Positions 13,701-27,135 of a DNA stretch of 64,000 bases are shown piece after piece; the first letter of the stretch is position 1; the number at the start of each line of letters is the position of its first letter. The notes beneath the pieces are model-generated. The model was given only the letters and a program-made list of their open reading frames with translations. It did not search any database and had not been told where the DNA came from. Position numbers and translations under genes: made by a program. The DNA is from Hanleya hanleyi (taxonomy: Eukaryota; Mollusca; Polyplacophora; Lepidopleurida; Hanleyidae). The DNA lies in NCBI GenBank assembly GCA_036873755.1, contig JAVTVY010037334.1, positions 95,998-159,997 on the forward strand. Direction: 5' to 3'.

Positions 13701-16700
13701 ACTGCCCTTAGTTGAAAATTATCGTATTTGCCCTACCTTTCAGTTCCGCGCTCAGTCACGGATTGCATCACTAAGACAACCACAATAATGATTACCACTA
13801 TAATCTGTTTTGGTCGATTGAATGTTCATTAGAGTAATTTAATTATTAATAGACTTTACCGTACCTGTGAGAGTAATTGACTCTGGCCCGAAAAAAGTGT
13901 ACATTCATTATTTATTAGTATCGGTACACATCATGTTTGTCTGCATGTAGTTTGGTCTCTCTGTCTCTATCCTCTGATGTCAAATATGATGAGACACAGT
14001 AATGGTAAGCCAGTGGAATTGGAAAAATACACAGTCATGACAGGAGGCATTTTCCTGTGCCGTTTTAAAGCTAGAAAAGGAAGGAGAATGACAATTTCAA
14101 TTTTATGGCCCTGAAAAATTACCAAAAGGCCTTGAATATATTAAAATTTGCTGATGGAATCACTCCAATTAAGGACACTGCAGAATTCGGGAACATTGTC
14201 AAACTCAGGAGCAGTAGGCTGGGATTATAAATTCATGGATTCCTTGCCACCCCCCCCCCCCCCCCACAAATTCCATGCTGCGATTTCGATGTTTTACCCA
14301 TCATTTTTGCTGTTAAAGTTAGAAAATTTGCCTTCAATCCTGTCCTTGTTCCTGTTACGAGTGATTGCCAAATTTGGGAACCTTGCTGAATTCAGCAATG
14401 TTTGATTTTTCTGAATTCAGAAAATGTCCTCAAATTGAACAACATTCCCGAATTATGCAAGTTCCCGAACTGACTTGGCTTCTCCAACACAGCTTGTCCA
14501 CAACAGTCCTGACAATGAGCCCAACAAAATCATGCATAACATCCACGAAACATTACAATTGTTAATATGGATGTAACCTCATGAACTGGTGATTACTGAC
14601 ATTGCATTGGACAGCTTGGAGTTTGGGGGCATCCATGAAGTATGTATGTCCTGTTATTGTGGAGTGGGGTAAGCACACTGTGTAAAAAATGTACGCGAGG
14701 GGGGGGGGGGGGGTGGTCCATCCGCATGTATACTTGAGAGGAAAAAAATGATTGTCTAATAAACAGTGTGTACAATATTCCCGGTCATTTTGGTGTCAAA
14801 CGAGATTCAATTAATAGTTTTTTTGAAGCAGGGGATACTGATCATTGTGAATCACTGGTCGTCGAGTTTATTAAATGATAAAATTGAAAACATGGAAAAA
14901 ATTCCTCGAATGAAAGTGTGTTGGAACAATCTGGAATTCTGTGAAATCATTTATGAGTGGGGAACAACCACCATGGAACAACTTTAAAACATTGATGTTT
15001 GCCATTAATATAATTAGTCCCAGGTAAACCCAGCAGATTTCAGAATAAAGTGAAATCAACTTCTCTTTTGGCATGTTTCCAAGAATGATTAGGCTCAGTT
15101 TTATCAGGCTGTTTTCATGTCAAAAAGACAAATGAAAAAATCCTCAATTTTCCAATACCTGCCTGCATTTACCTTTCTAAAAAAAAAAAGAAAAAAGAAA
15201 AAAAAAACATTTTTAGCATATACATGCACTTGTTTTTTCTGTGTGGATTAATTGTTCATTTGCATATCGAAGCACCGCTGCCAACTGCTGGCGAAGAAAA
15301 CTGACACATTTTATTTGATCGTTGGGAGTTGCTGTGTGGCTGGTTCTGGTATTCACATCGGGGTATGATGTAGGGATATTTTTGTTGGCTCGAAACAGTT
15401 TGACTTCCACCTTTTAATTGCAGTTGACAAAAGTATAGTCCTACTACCACACCTTTCAGTTAACATTTTATTTTTAATTAACACAATTTCGTAGTTGAGA
15501 AAGGGACGTATTTGAAATAATAAAAGATAATGGAACTTCAAAGGTGAAATGCAAAGATATTAATATTTTGCTTTTTAATTCTTTGTGAGTTAGTGAATGA
15601 TTGGAATATCATCCCATATATTTATTTGGTTTTATTTTCCTAATAGCTTTATAAAAAATGCTCCAAAGTTGGTACATGTATCCGAAGGCGGGCCAATTTC
15701 AACATTGAAATCCTCATCGCTTATCGGCCTTTGTTTGGCGTTGTGTTGTGATTTCACACCAGATCACCTGGCTGAACATCAGTACTTATGTTCAGTCTTT
15801 GGACGACTGCACTGACTTGGCGTTATAATCAAGGATAGATAGGTGATGATGCTTTGCAAATCCGAACTCAGCGGGGCTTGGGATACTAACTTCTTAAAAG
15901 CTCCTAGCAATCAAAATACTTCGAATCAACTGAAGCAAAGTAGATAGACCGATAATCCTATCACTTTTCAACCAGAACCTGTATAAAATAAAATAAAAGG
16001 AATCTAAAAACCTTTGCATTTCACCTTTAATCCTGTAAATTAAACGTGCTGACGGAAACAATGGGGTGGGACCTACTTCGGTATCCTGGCTCAGCATATA
16101 CGCATACAAAATTGCAGTACATACATGAAGCATATGGGTGGGGGGGTAAACGCTGTTAAAAATTCCAGATTTAGCATAAATACTTAATGGATTCTCCTTT
16201 ACTGAGAGTAATCAATTTCTTGTAGTCTTTTGTCCTGATAATGAGGAGTTAATTTGTCTACCATCTGTCTAATGTACAATCTATACATATGAAGATATTA
16301 ATTTTAACTCCTGTACATCTGTCTACCTCCCATACATGTATGTATCACATTATAAATAATTAACATGTGACTTACAGCGAATTGCTAAGTTATTCCATGA
16401 CATCTGTGACCCCAGATGTATGCTATAGTTGCTACATGCAACCTGCTCGCAGTGAACTAAATAAATAAATGTGCGGTATGAGGTTACTGCTATAACTGTG
16501 GAGAGAAAAAAAAAACAATTGTGGAAATTAATTTAAAAGTAATTGTGTGGTGATTGTTTAATGTGGTGTTATACAAAATGCAATATTTCATTATTCTCTG
16601 TCGGTATATCGAACATGACTTGTCCTGTCTTACATCACATGAGCTTACATCATGCATGTACATGTGCAGTGTATAGATTATGAGGAATCGCACATTGACG

Positions 16701-19700
16701 GTCTAGGAGTTTGCGGTGTCTCAACAATAAATGAAACATTATAAATTCTCTATACGTACATATATCATGTGCAGATGCTTGCAATTTTAGTCTGATATGC
16801 ACGATTTAACAGCTTCATGGGTTTTATTTACAAGGTATTTTATAACTTGTTTCCCATCTAGATTTCAAATTACCACTACTTAGGTTCAAGGGTGTTTAGC
16901 TTTTTCTAACCTTCCCCAGTCTTTGTCATAAATAGGCCAGTGATTTATGATTTGACACAACACTGAATAGTTACATAGAGTTTGATGGGTTTTGTATACC
17001 AGTATACTTTAGGTAATTGCAAAATTTATACCCGATAGAAATTGCCGCACAGGGTATTAAAAATTGAGGACTTTGGAATGAGTTACCATATTCAATACAT
17101 TATCTCTCGTCTGTGCTATTGTGCGTCAGTCAAATGAACTGGGCTGCATAAAATGTTCCAGTTAGAAATTTGACGGTAATGCAGCGTGAAAATATGTTGT
17201 GCTCTCTTTCATAACTTCATGAATGTATAGAGTTGGTTACTGTATGGGACTTCACTCTCCGCTGACTTTTCTTTGTTAAGCCAACAGACATGATACAGTT
17301 ATAAAGTCAGTTATTTGATTTGAATGCGTTTAACGGTGCTCGTACATTATGACGTCATTGTGCTGTTGAGAGGCATGGTCTGGATTAATTGATTTGCCAT
17401 GTTGAACACATCAGGCACGGGCCGATATCTCCGCGATGGCATATACAACATAAAGTTTTCCTGTTTACAGGCCTAGTCAGGAAAGTGGCAATTGGTTGAC
17501 TCTGTTTGTCATGGGATAGGCCAAACACATTGATTTTTCTCCTGGCATTTTACCCATACACACACACACGTGGCTGCTGCGCGAGGCTATAGGAACAGTT
17601 TTGCACACCACGCTCCTTTGATTTAACTACCGCTTGCCGATACCCATGGGACCTTTGCATATCTATATAGGTGTCGTCATTGAGTGGACATAGCTGATAG
17701 TGTACTAGCTACCCGGAATGGGACCTTCCTTTATTCTTCCATGTGTGTACGGTACAGGTCTATTGGCTGAGTGACCTGTCAAAGTTACAGCTAAGCTGTT
17801 TGTGGACCAGTTCTTCCCGGGATGGGATAAAGTAATGGGCACACGATGTAGTTCACAAGTGAAAATCTCGGAAACGGATACTCATGGAATCGGTCGTACA
17901 ACAGAACCAGAGGCCGACATCTTCATTGTACGATCACAGTTGGATAACCAGTTTGTGAGGGAAAATCACGGATTCGTGGGAAGAGAAAGAAGCAATCGTT
18001 CAGAGGATAAAGATAAGAGGTCTATTGATGCGACGGAAAGACAAACAGGCAGTGGAGTGAGCGGGCATAATTCTGTTAACAGGCGTAAAGACAGTGTTAC
18101 ACGAAGAGATAGTGACTTAGTACAGAGGGAGGAATACACTCGTGTCAGGAGAGATAGTGGTTTTACAGTGAAACCAGATCAACCAAGGCAGCCTGATAAA
18201 AAACAGAAGAAACCTACGAATAAGGAAGCTGATATAGATGTACCTGCATCAGAACCTGCCACTAGACAGGTACATCCAGAGACCAAACATGCCAATGGTC
18301 GAGTCGTCATTCAGCCAAAATCCAGTGTTGTTTTCTTTGTGGAATTGGATCCAGAATCTGTAAGGCCTGATAACGAACTGGGACGAGACGCTTCACCTCT
18401 AGAGTGCTCGGGATCCGAAACTCGGATAGCGCATCAAACCGCACGGCGTGCTAGAGCTAATAAATATGACCAGTTTGTACGACACACCCCGCCTTTGCCT
18501 TTGGATTGGTCAGAATCCAAATCTGGGATAAATACTGGGCCAAACAAACCACCTGGGAGATCTAATAACCAACTTGTGCGACGCACTCCACCTTTACCTT
18601 TGGAGAGCTCAGAATCCGAAGCGGGGATAAATACTGAGCCAAACAAACCGCGGGTTAGACCTAATAACCAGTTTGTGCGACACTCCCCACCTTTACCCGA
18701 TTTGGAATGGTCAGAATCCGAACCTCGTATAATCACTAATCCAAATACGCATCATGTGAGACCAGCTAAGAGAGATAGTTGGCAAGACACGTTTATTTTG
18801 TCACCGGAATCGACTTCTTCCTCTCTGGGCATTTGTAAGTACATGCTTATCACAAGAGTTTATTACCCGTGGCAAATCCCAATCGTCCCGTAAATACGTC
18901 CACCATTGTCTGAGATATTGTGATGAAAAGAAGGACATGCTCCAGTATGTTTGTGTTTATTTTGAGCTATCACTCAGTCGGGGGTATTAACTTTTAACTG
19001 GTTGATCGCTTTAACTGGTTGATTGCTTTATGTGCCATAAACTGTAACGCATATGGGGTCAGTAATTATCCCTGCATTCAGAGTCATCGAAGTACGGAAC
19101 AGCGCACCCAGTCATTTACCCACTATACTGTATGCATGTGGGATACGTTATTAAATATTAACGGACATCTTGTGTACAATATGTACCACAGTCGGGCAGC
19201 TTGAGTACATGCATGAATGGTATATTGAGGAATGGGTGTAGGTTGTAGCCATGGTCTTTCACGTACGTGTCTTGCTATATTGAACTTTTGTGTATTGACT
19301 ATTCTTTTGTCAGTAGACATTCTTAAAGAGTGTATAAAATCTTGCTGGATTGAAATTGAAATTCAATTAACTGAGTGTTATTTTGTGTGTTTGTGAGAAT
19401 TATTAGATAACTCTTCATTTTATTACTATACTATATATGGAACAGTTTGTATGGAGCACTTGTACATCATGACTGTATTAACCATGTTACATGTTCTTCA
19501 AAAATATTATTTATTTGTGACAGACATATATAGATGTACATTGGGAGTCACTCAGTTTGCTGTCTCTGTATTGTATGTAGGCTTAAGTGTATTACCATTA
19601 GAATGTACGCACTACTGTAAAGTTAATCTGTTTAGGTTTGCTAATTGATTTCTTTGCGTGATCTTTCAGCTCTGGCTATATCAGGCAGCAGTTCGTCGTC

Positions 19701-22700
19701 AGGCCCCGCCAAATCCTCATCCTCACCTGCCAAACCTCCACCCGCCATCTCACCCAGAAAGAAATCCAGACCGTGAGTACATGTATATCGCCGTCAATAA
19801 TTGAAACACCTCTCTCGACTGGTACACGGAGCAGAGAGAAAAAGGCATCCTTAGATACTGACTGTTTATTGGAAACTTGGACACAGATAACGAAACAGTT
19901 GTCATGGAGGCTGTGACGGCGTATGCCCTTCGAATCAATATTGACTCTGATCTTGTAACAATACAGATATTATCGCTTGTCTCCCGTTCACTCACAACTC
20001 CTTTCAGATGTCTATAAAAATGTTGGCACAGCCTTTGTGATTTGACTGGCTATTACAGTCATCACAGTACATAGTTCACCAGGGTAGATGGCATTTACAT
20101 GTCTGATCTGCTATGACATGGTGGATTCTGTGACATGATGGATTGGCCCATTTGACTAATTGACCAAGACATATCACATAAAAAAGATTTAGATTAAATA
20201 GCATTGAGGGGAGGTAACTTAGGCCAGTGTTTACCCATTTTGTTCCTGTACACACAAGCACACACGCAGACACTTCAATTTAATCATGTAATGATATCCG
20301 GTGTTGCCGCGGGTCGACGATTTCACACCACTAGAGCCCGGAATGGTGTACAGTGTCATTATATCGATATGTGTTTTGTGGGGTTTTATAGGGGCTTGCT
20401 GAGTCAAGGAAGCACTGAACGACCTCCGCCACCCGTTTCCGCATCGACAAAGTCGGTGGTGACCTCAGAGAACCCCGAGGACTGGGAGCCATTCCGTGAC
20501 GCTGAGGCTGCCCTGAGGGAGGCCCAGAAATGTATGACACAGCAGGACTGGTAATTACCATTTTATATGTACATATAGACCACACCTTGGTCTGTATCTG
20601 GTTAAGATATTGCTTTGGCAATAAATGGCGGTAATAGAAATACATGTAGTCTGAAACCAACAGTGGACACATAAGCCTATCCTGTCAAGTATGATCCAAA
20701 GGTCAAACAGACAGAAATTGATATAATGTTTCAGATTCCTAACTTCTCCACATAAACACAATTTAATGCATGAGTTTTCGACCCTCTGGCATGTCTGGCT
20801 GGGGTCCTTAACAAGTGAACAGAAAATTAATTGAATTGATAATATGGATGAACAATTTCAAACTGCTTTCTGTTCACTTCATAAAGGCTTTGAAGTACAT
20901 ATACATGGGAAAGCTCAGAGTTTGTAGTATTAAAGAGAGAAACAGTTTCAAAACTTGTCACTTATATACTTATATAGTATTTTCTTTATTTTTTCTGTTT
21001 TATAAATCTTTTTTGTTTGTATTCATAGTATTACTATTTCTCTCACACATGCTCTTTCATAAGATTGAGTACCAATAAGAAAAACTGAATTTTTTTCTTA
21101 TTAGTTGATTTTCAGTCATGTGGTAGTGTAACAAGATATACATTCATTCACCTTACAACGCTCTTAAGCTACCTGAAATCCATAAAATGGTCTTCCAGTT
21201 ATCAGATTAGTATCAATAATTAATTATGGTAGCACTAATTAATGGAATTATTGGCGTGTACATATGGAATCTGTTGTATAATTGATTGGTTTGTACTTAC
21301 AGGGAGACCAAGTGTAATGGTATAAACATAGTGAGACGACTGGCCCTCTACCATCCTGATGTCCTTATAGCTCAACTCCATTCCACAGTTATAGCTCTCA
21401 TTGCAGAGGTCAGTTCATATGATATGCAGTAAAAGTTGTCTTAATTGGCATCTGAATTAACCCACCAACCTGTATTCTGACGGTTGAATGTCATGGTACC
21501 AATGTTTTCATTCCTATTCTTCTATATTGATCATATTATGACCAGGTGTATAGATGTGGTGTTAATGGATTGCCAAATTGTCTACTTGTATATTACAGTT
21601 CACTAAATTTGAAATGGTAATATATTTCAAACATGGGCTTTCAAACAAGATTTAGTATTAAAACATTTGTCTAAAAATTTCCTATTTTCTTATGCTGATG
21701 AGAGGTAAACATGGAACTTCTTTTCTACCAGTACAGTTGTATCAATATGGTACAGAGAGGGTTAATTAAAGATGTTGGGAGACATATAAGTGAAATCATT
21801 TGCAGGAAGAAAACTTCCTTTTTAGCTCGCCGTATACGAAGTAGGCGAGGTATTGGGAGAGAGAGGGGGAAAGTGTTGGTGTCGGTGTCGGTGTCGGTGT
21901 TGGTGTCCGGTTAGACTTTTATGTTTAGGCTGAACTTAGAAAGTTTTGTGGGTTAATCTTTTCTGTTTAGGCTGGACTTAGAATAATTTTGACTTCTTAT
22001 ATGGCATGAGATGCAGTGTACATTGTATACAGTCATACATACCAAATCACATACAGTATATTCCTTTATGGTATTTACTAATAGTTTTTGACATTATTTT
22101 ATTTCAGAAGTACAATATCAAAATAACTGGCGGGGGAATCCCGTAGTACCGAACCCCTGTTAGTTTTTAATTTCGTGTCGCCTTAAATGAAGGACGCCAT
22201 TTCCTAAAATTTTATCAAATTCTCGTTGACCCTGAAGCTTTTGTACAACCATATCTGTGTCCACACATTTAACTTACTATATTAATTAAAAGTGAGTTTG
22301 AATCAGTTTGTGAGCTCAGTCTTTACCCGTGCACATTATTATGGAGCATTACAGTATGATTGGACACAGTTGTCATTGCGTTCTTTTATTTGCATACAAA
22401 TGTGAAGGTTTACCACAGTGCAAGTGTCCCATTGCCTGTTGGAAATGATAGATTTAGTCCTACTATTGCACTGTTATTAGCTTTGTTTGTTCACATATCA
22501 TCACACAAAGTTACACCAAGAACGTGCTCAAAATTGCACACCTATTGTTCCTAACTACATGTATACATGAACATGTATTCATCACATCTATGCAATGGGA
22601 TGTGTAGGCTTACTTTTGGAAAAAATGTAATCTTTGTTGGTAGTTATATAATATAGTTCCTCCTTCAATCCAACCTCAATATCACTAAATATAGAAATCA

Positions 22701-25700
22701 TATTTCTTAATAAATTTATTATTTTAAATGATGTGCATTGCCAATGATGTGCAACCTCAAATGATGTGCCATCCTTAAGGGCTCGATCTTTTTGCGAAGC
22801 TGCATATATCTCTTATATGTGATACTAACCTATTAGGTAGGAGATGCAGTGTACATCAATTGTAGGTTTATACTTGGTGTAAGAATTACGCACAAGACAG
22901 GGCCTACAATAGCCTGTCTGAGCTCAACAATGCGTCTAGACGTGACCCTTTTCAGCTGCACAAAAGCCTCAACAAAAGCCTCAACAATGCGTTCTTACAC
23001 CGATCTGTTACATATACACAAACACGTCAAATCAACTACAATATATTCCTTTATAGTAATTACGGTACTAATAGTTTAATGACATTATTTCATTTCAGAA
23101 GTACAATATTAAATATTAACCCCTGGTGGTTTGGAATTTTGTGTCGCCTTTAATGAAGAACACCATTTCCTTCAATTTTGGTATCGAATCCCATTCCTCA
23201 TCATGATTTAACCTCAAGCTTTTGCACGAACCATATTTGTCCAGGCATTTCACACCCACATCTCAGACAAAATTTCAATTGTACATGTATTCATAATGAC
23301 ATGTATAAGCTTACTTTTGGAAAAAAATGTAATCTTTATTTCAAGTTTTATAATATAGTTCATGTTTCAATCCAACTTCAGCATCACTGACGAAGAAGTC
23401 AAATTTTTATTGCAATATGTATTGTCATTGCCAGTGATGTGCAACCTGAAGGGCTCGATCTTTATGTGAAGCTGCATGTTATTGAATACGGTAATTTCCC
23501 TATTAATTCGCGATGTAGTGATGAAACTCACCACTCCAAAAATTGGCTACTTTCGAATTATTTGTTGAGCCAATTCTAGAAAAACGCGAGTGTTCGAATT
23601 AAATGTCGCGCCAACTTTCACGGAGAATCCAAAATGGCGGACCGCTTCGCCGTGGTCGTAGTGATCGTATTTATTAACGTGTATTAACTTTGAGATCTCA
23701 CCATAGTTTCCATAAAATGCAGTGTATGATGTCAGAAAATCTCCTCTATCCTGATAAAGGCGTCTAATTTTATTCGAGGAAGTCAAGCATATTTATCGAG
23801 TGACAAGTTCAGCACGATCATGCAGATTTTTGAGCTGACGTCCGTAAATTCGCGTCCATAGTAACATCGTAAAAGTAGGCCAAAACATTGAACGTATTCC
23901 TTCCTTTTGTTCAGTATTAGCTATGATCTATATTATGAAACCTAACTGACATGGAATTGAATGAATATTCTATATATATAAAACTATACACATAATAGAG
24001 TATTCCATGTTCGAGTCGTTCGGTATGTCGACGTTGTTGTTGTGAACCCTGAAAATGAACCAACGGCAAATTTATGTAGGATTATATCACGAAGTTTTAG
24101 ACAGATTAGCGGACTGTCATAGACTTTTTGGTCTTCATTGTGCATGATTTTACACACACCATCCAGGACTTGAATAAATATCCCGGACCTATGACACGAA
24201 ATTAATGTAGAATTAACGGCGGATTGTACAAGAGAACCGAGTGTCAGTCGGCAATACACGTTTCGATTTGTTTGTTTCAAGTATGAGAATATCTATTACG
24301 GTACCGATACTGTAACAGTTTACTAAAAGTATAGGTCGAAGTATGATATCGTTCTGAATATTAATTAAATACTGTTATGTTCTCATCTCCGAAACTTTAC
24401 CTAATGCCATTTAAATGTTTGGAATAGCGAGCAGCGATGTTTTGATTCTTAGTGTAAAAATGCGCGGTGTAATTCCAAAGAATTTTTGATTGCTGGAATT
24501 TTGGTAAGTTCGTGGGTATTCATAAGAAATATTTTCATTCACAATAAAATATTTAACAAAACCGGAAAGATTTAGTCTTTATGATAACCGTATTTGAACA
24601 AAACAGAGCACATGCAGAGATGATTGTTGTCGGCGCTTCACATCGCGAAATTTGTTTGTGTCCCCTTGTGGGAAAACTGACGTTTGTCAACTGTGTGATT
24701 TCCTGTCTATGTTTCATTAAACGATAGGTGTATTTTGTTAAACTTTTTCATTTTAAGTTTATCTAATTATTTAAATAAGCAGGTGTGTTTTGCCTTATGG
24801 CCAGTGTCACAGTTATTGAATTTGGTGTTATATAAGCTCAACTGAATCACAAACTCAGTATTACATATTTCTCAGACCCTAAAACACCGCCAAGTAAAAT
24901 TTTATATGAGAAGTCACAATGGCTGCTGTGCCTGTTCCATCAACATATTCATTTGACTCTGTGGTTCGTGGATATCACGTTTACCGCTTCTTCTGGAACA
25001 GACCTTTCGCGGGAGAAAAGCTGCAGCTAGATATTGACATGGATTGTCCAGCTTCCAAGGACTTGCATGCTGTCGCCGTTAAGAAGAAGAATAAAACCGT
25101 TGGACATGTTCCTGCAGATATCTCGAAGATCGTGAAGTATTTCTTGATTTATGGAGGAGAGGCAGAATGCATCATCCGTGGCAAACGTGTACGCTCCAAA
25201 CTACCAATAGGTGGACTAGAAGTACCCTGTACCTACGTCTTCTCACACAGTGACGAGCGCTTGAAGAAGAAACTGAAAAAGAGACTGAGCAAAGTGAAGA
25301 AGACCTGGTAAAGCCGACATCAAATCGTCACCACTCACTCGAGCCTGTTGCCCGCTGTTCAGTTGTTCGTATTCCACATAAACTGCATGGTAATTTCAAT
25401 AATATCACTTGATTGAAAGTTCCCGTTTCACAATGTATGACTGCCGACTCAAAATCAAGTCATTCAACAGTGCTTAATTCTTGAAAAGGAAACTTTTACC
25501 TGCATCCGATCGTCTTTCTGATTTGAGATTTGGCCCGACTGCAGCTTTTCTATAATTTATAAATATACACTCAGTAAATATAACCGGATCCACTTCAGAG
25601 AATATACAGAAATCTACATCTCAATTAACTGGTAAATTAGACCGATCTATGTAAGTTGTGATTGTATTCTGGTCGAAGAATCATGGAGAAAAAATCTACC

Positions 25701-27102
25701 AAATGTACAATCCCGTTTCTCAACGGTTTAGTGAAATTAATTCAGCCTTTCAGAGAATCTAGTTGAGGAAAGTTATAAAATATATCCATATGCTCAATAT
25801 CATGATGCTTTTGTCCGTGCAGTACTGAGAACCATATGTGGATGGATTTATTCCATTTTTCTAAAAAAAAATCTAAACAACACTAATATCGAAATTACAA
25901 CCGCGGCATGCGATTGTTGATTCCAGGTCAGATCGATAGCCGGCTTCATCTGAAAATATATTAGCATAAAATGTATTCTATTTAATCACCAACGTATAAA
26001 AGTTAAAGGGGGCATGAATTAATGAGGGACGATGAACCACCGTAAAGACTTCAACAGAAAAGGAGCGCCATGAAAATTTCCTTAGACCGTGTCACGTCGA
26101 TCACCGTTGTCGGTGATTTTTATGTTCCGTTCAAACATAATTCATTCGCATGCAGTTCTGCCTTCTCGGAAAATATTCACCGTGTTTTTCAAATAAAGGA
26201 ATGCTGGTTTAAAGAAAGATATTTGATATACGAACGGCTGGAAGCTGAAGAATGATTCAATAGCGGGCCGTGTGCAGACACTCGACCACGTATATATTTT
26301 TTCCCGACTGCGGCGAAACGCGATCAAGTTAGGATAAAATTACAGGACTGCGGAGTTAATTGAATCAATTTTATTCCTTATAGACTGTAAGTAATAGTAA
26401 TTCAGTCTGATTATATTGTACCATTCCCTGTTGTTTCTCTGCGCTTACAAATAATAGCATACGCCGATATACTATACGAGATTCTAGTAACACATTCACT
26501 TTACTTTCATCGACACGAACTCCGTGGCGAAAACGGGAGTGTTCGAATTTATTGTTTCACGGATATTGAAAATGCTCCCGTGTTCGTTTTATTAGGATGG
26601 ACAAAATCACGACAGCGGAAAAATCGGCCGTTTTCGAATTAAGTTTGGAAGGTGAATTAATAGGGAAATTACCGTACCCAAAAGGCGAGCTGCCGGGTTA
26701 CACATAACCCTTGTTATTGTTATGGACAATGTATTAATGTGTTATGGTGTTTAGACACATTTTACATGTATAAAAACAAAAGATTTTTATTAAGTAGTAT
26801 ACAGTCAGTGTATCACACACCAGAAACCTCCCATTCCAAAAAATATAAATTAATTTTATCAGTTCAAAAACCATGTGTTAAACACATTACTCTTTTTATG
26901 GAGTTTCTGAAACAGGTGTTTTGTGTTTGACAGGTGAAGAATTTGAGATCACAGGTATCGAGGCTGGCAGTCGTCTGTTTTGGGGACATGTTTGAACACC
27001 TCAAGAAAAACATCGATTCTGTGAGTAACCACTATCGTATCTAATTAGATGACTTCAAGCAAATCATGATCCTATATACTATTCACAAAAGTCTGTCTGT
27101 CC

Positions 27103-27135
<33 letters not shown>

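Larger units (their letters stand above)
23487..26676. mobile_element. 3.2-kb TA-flanked DNA transposon, copy 1 (carries HIRAN gene)
   Basis: The left terminus TA-CGGTAATTTCCCTATTAATT is matched by its inverted copy at the right terminus, AATTAATAGGGAAATTACCG-TA. Inner ends carry several TTCGAATT motifs on both sides. The left about 1.24 kb and right about 0.5 kb are near-identical to copy 2 (42133-45295); the middle 24730-26181 is not. No transposase was recognised, so it is probably non-autonomous. TA flanks and short terminal repeats would suit the Tc1/mariner/pogo group. Confidence 0.85.
21409..26933 (+). other. 5.5-kb TOGARAM1 intron filled by nested repeats
   Basis: The intron between TOG3 exons holds a (GGTGTC)n run near 21875-21905, two diverged tandem copies of a roughly 650-790-bp unit (about 22008-22800 and 22842-23485), and then the 3.2-kb element with the HIRAN gene. 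The octamer AGCTCGCC near 21829 recurs inverted at about 26684, so the unit may have been split by the insertion. Confidence 0.6.

Noticed and set aside
23984..24280. 98-codon minus-strand frame present in both transposon copies (also 42629-42925)
   Set aside because: By hand comparison, changes between the copies are about as often amino-acid changing as silent, so it looks like shared non-coding DNA rather than a selected protein.
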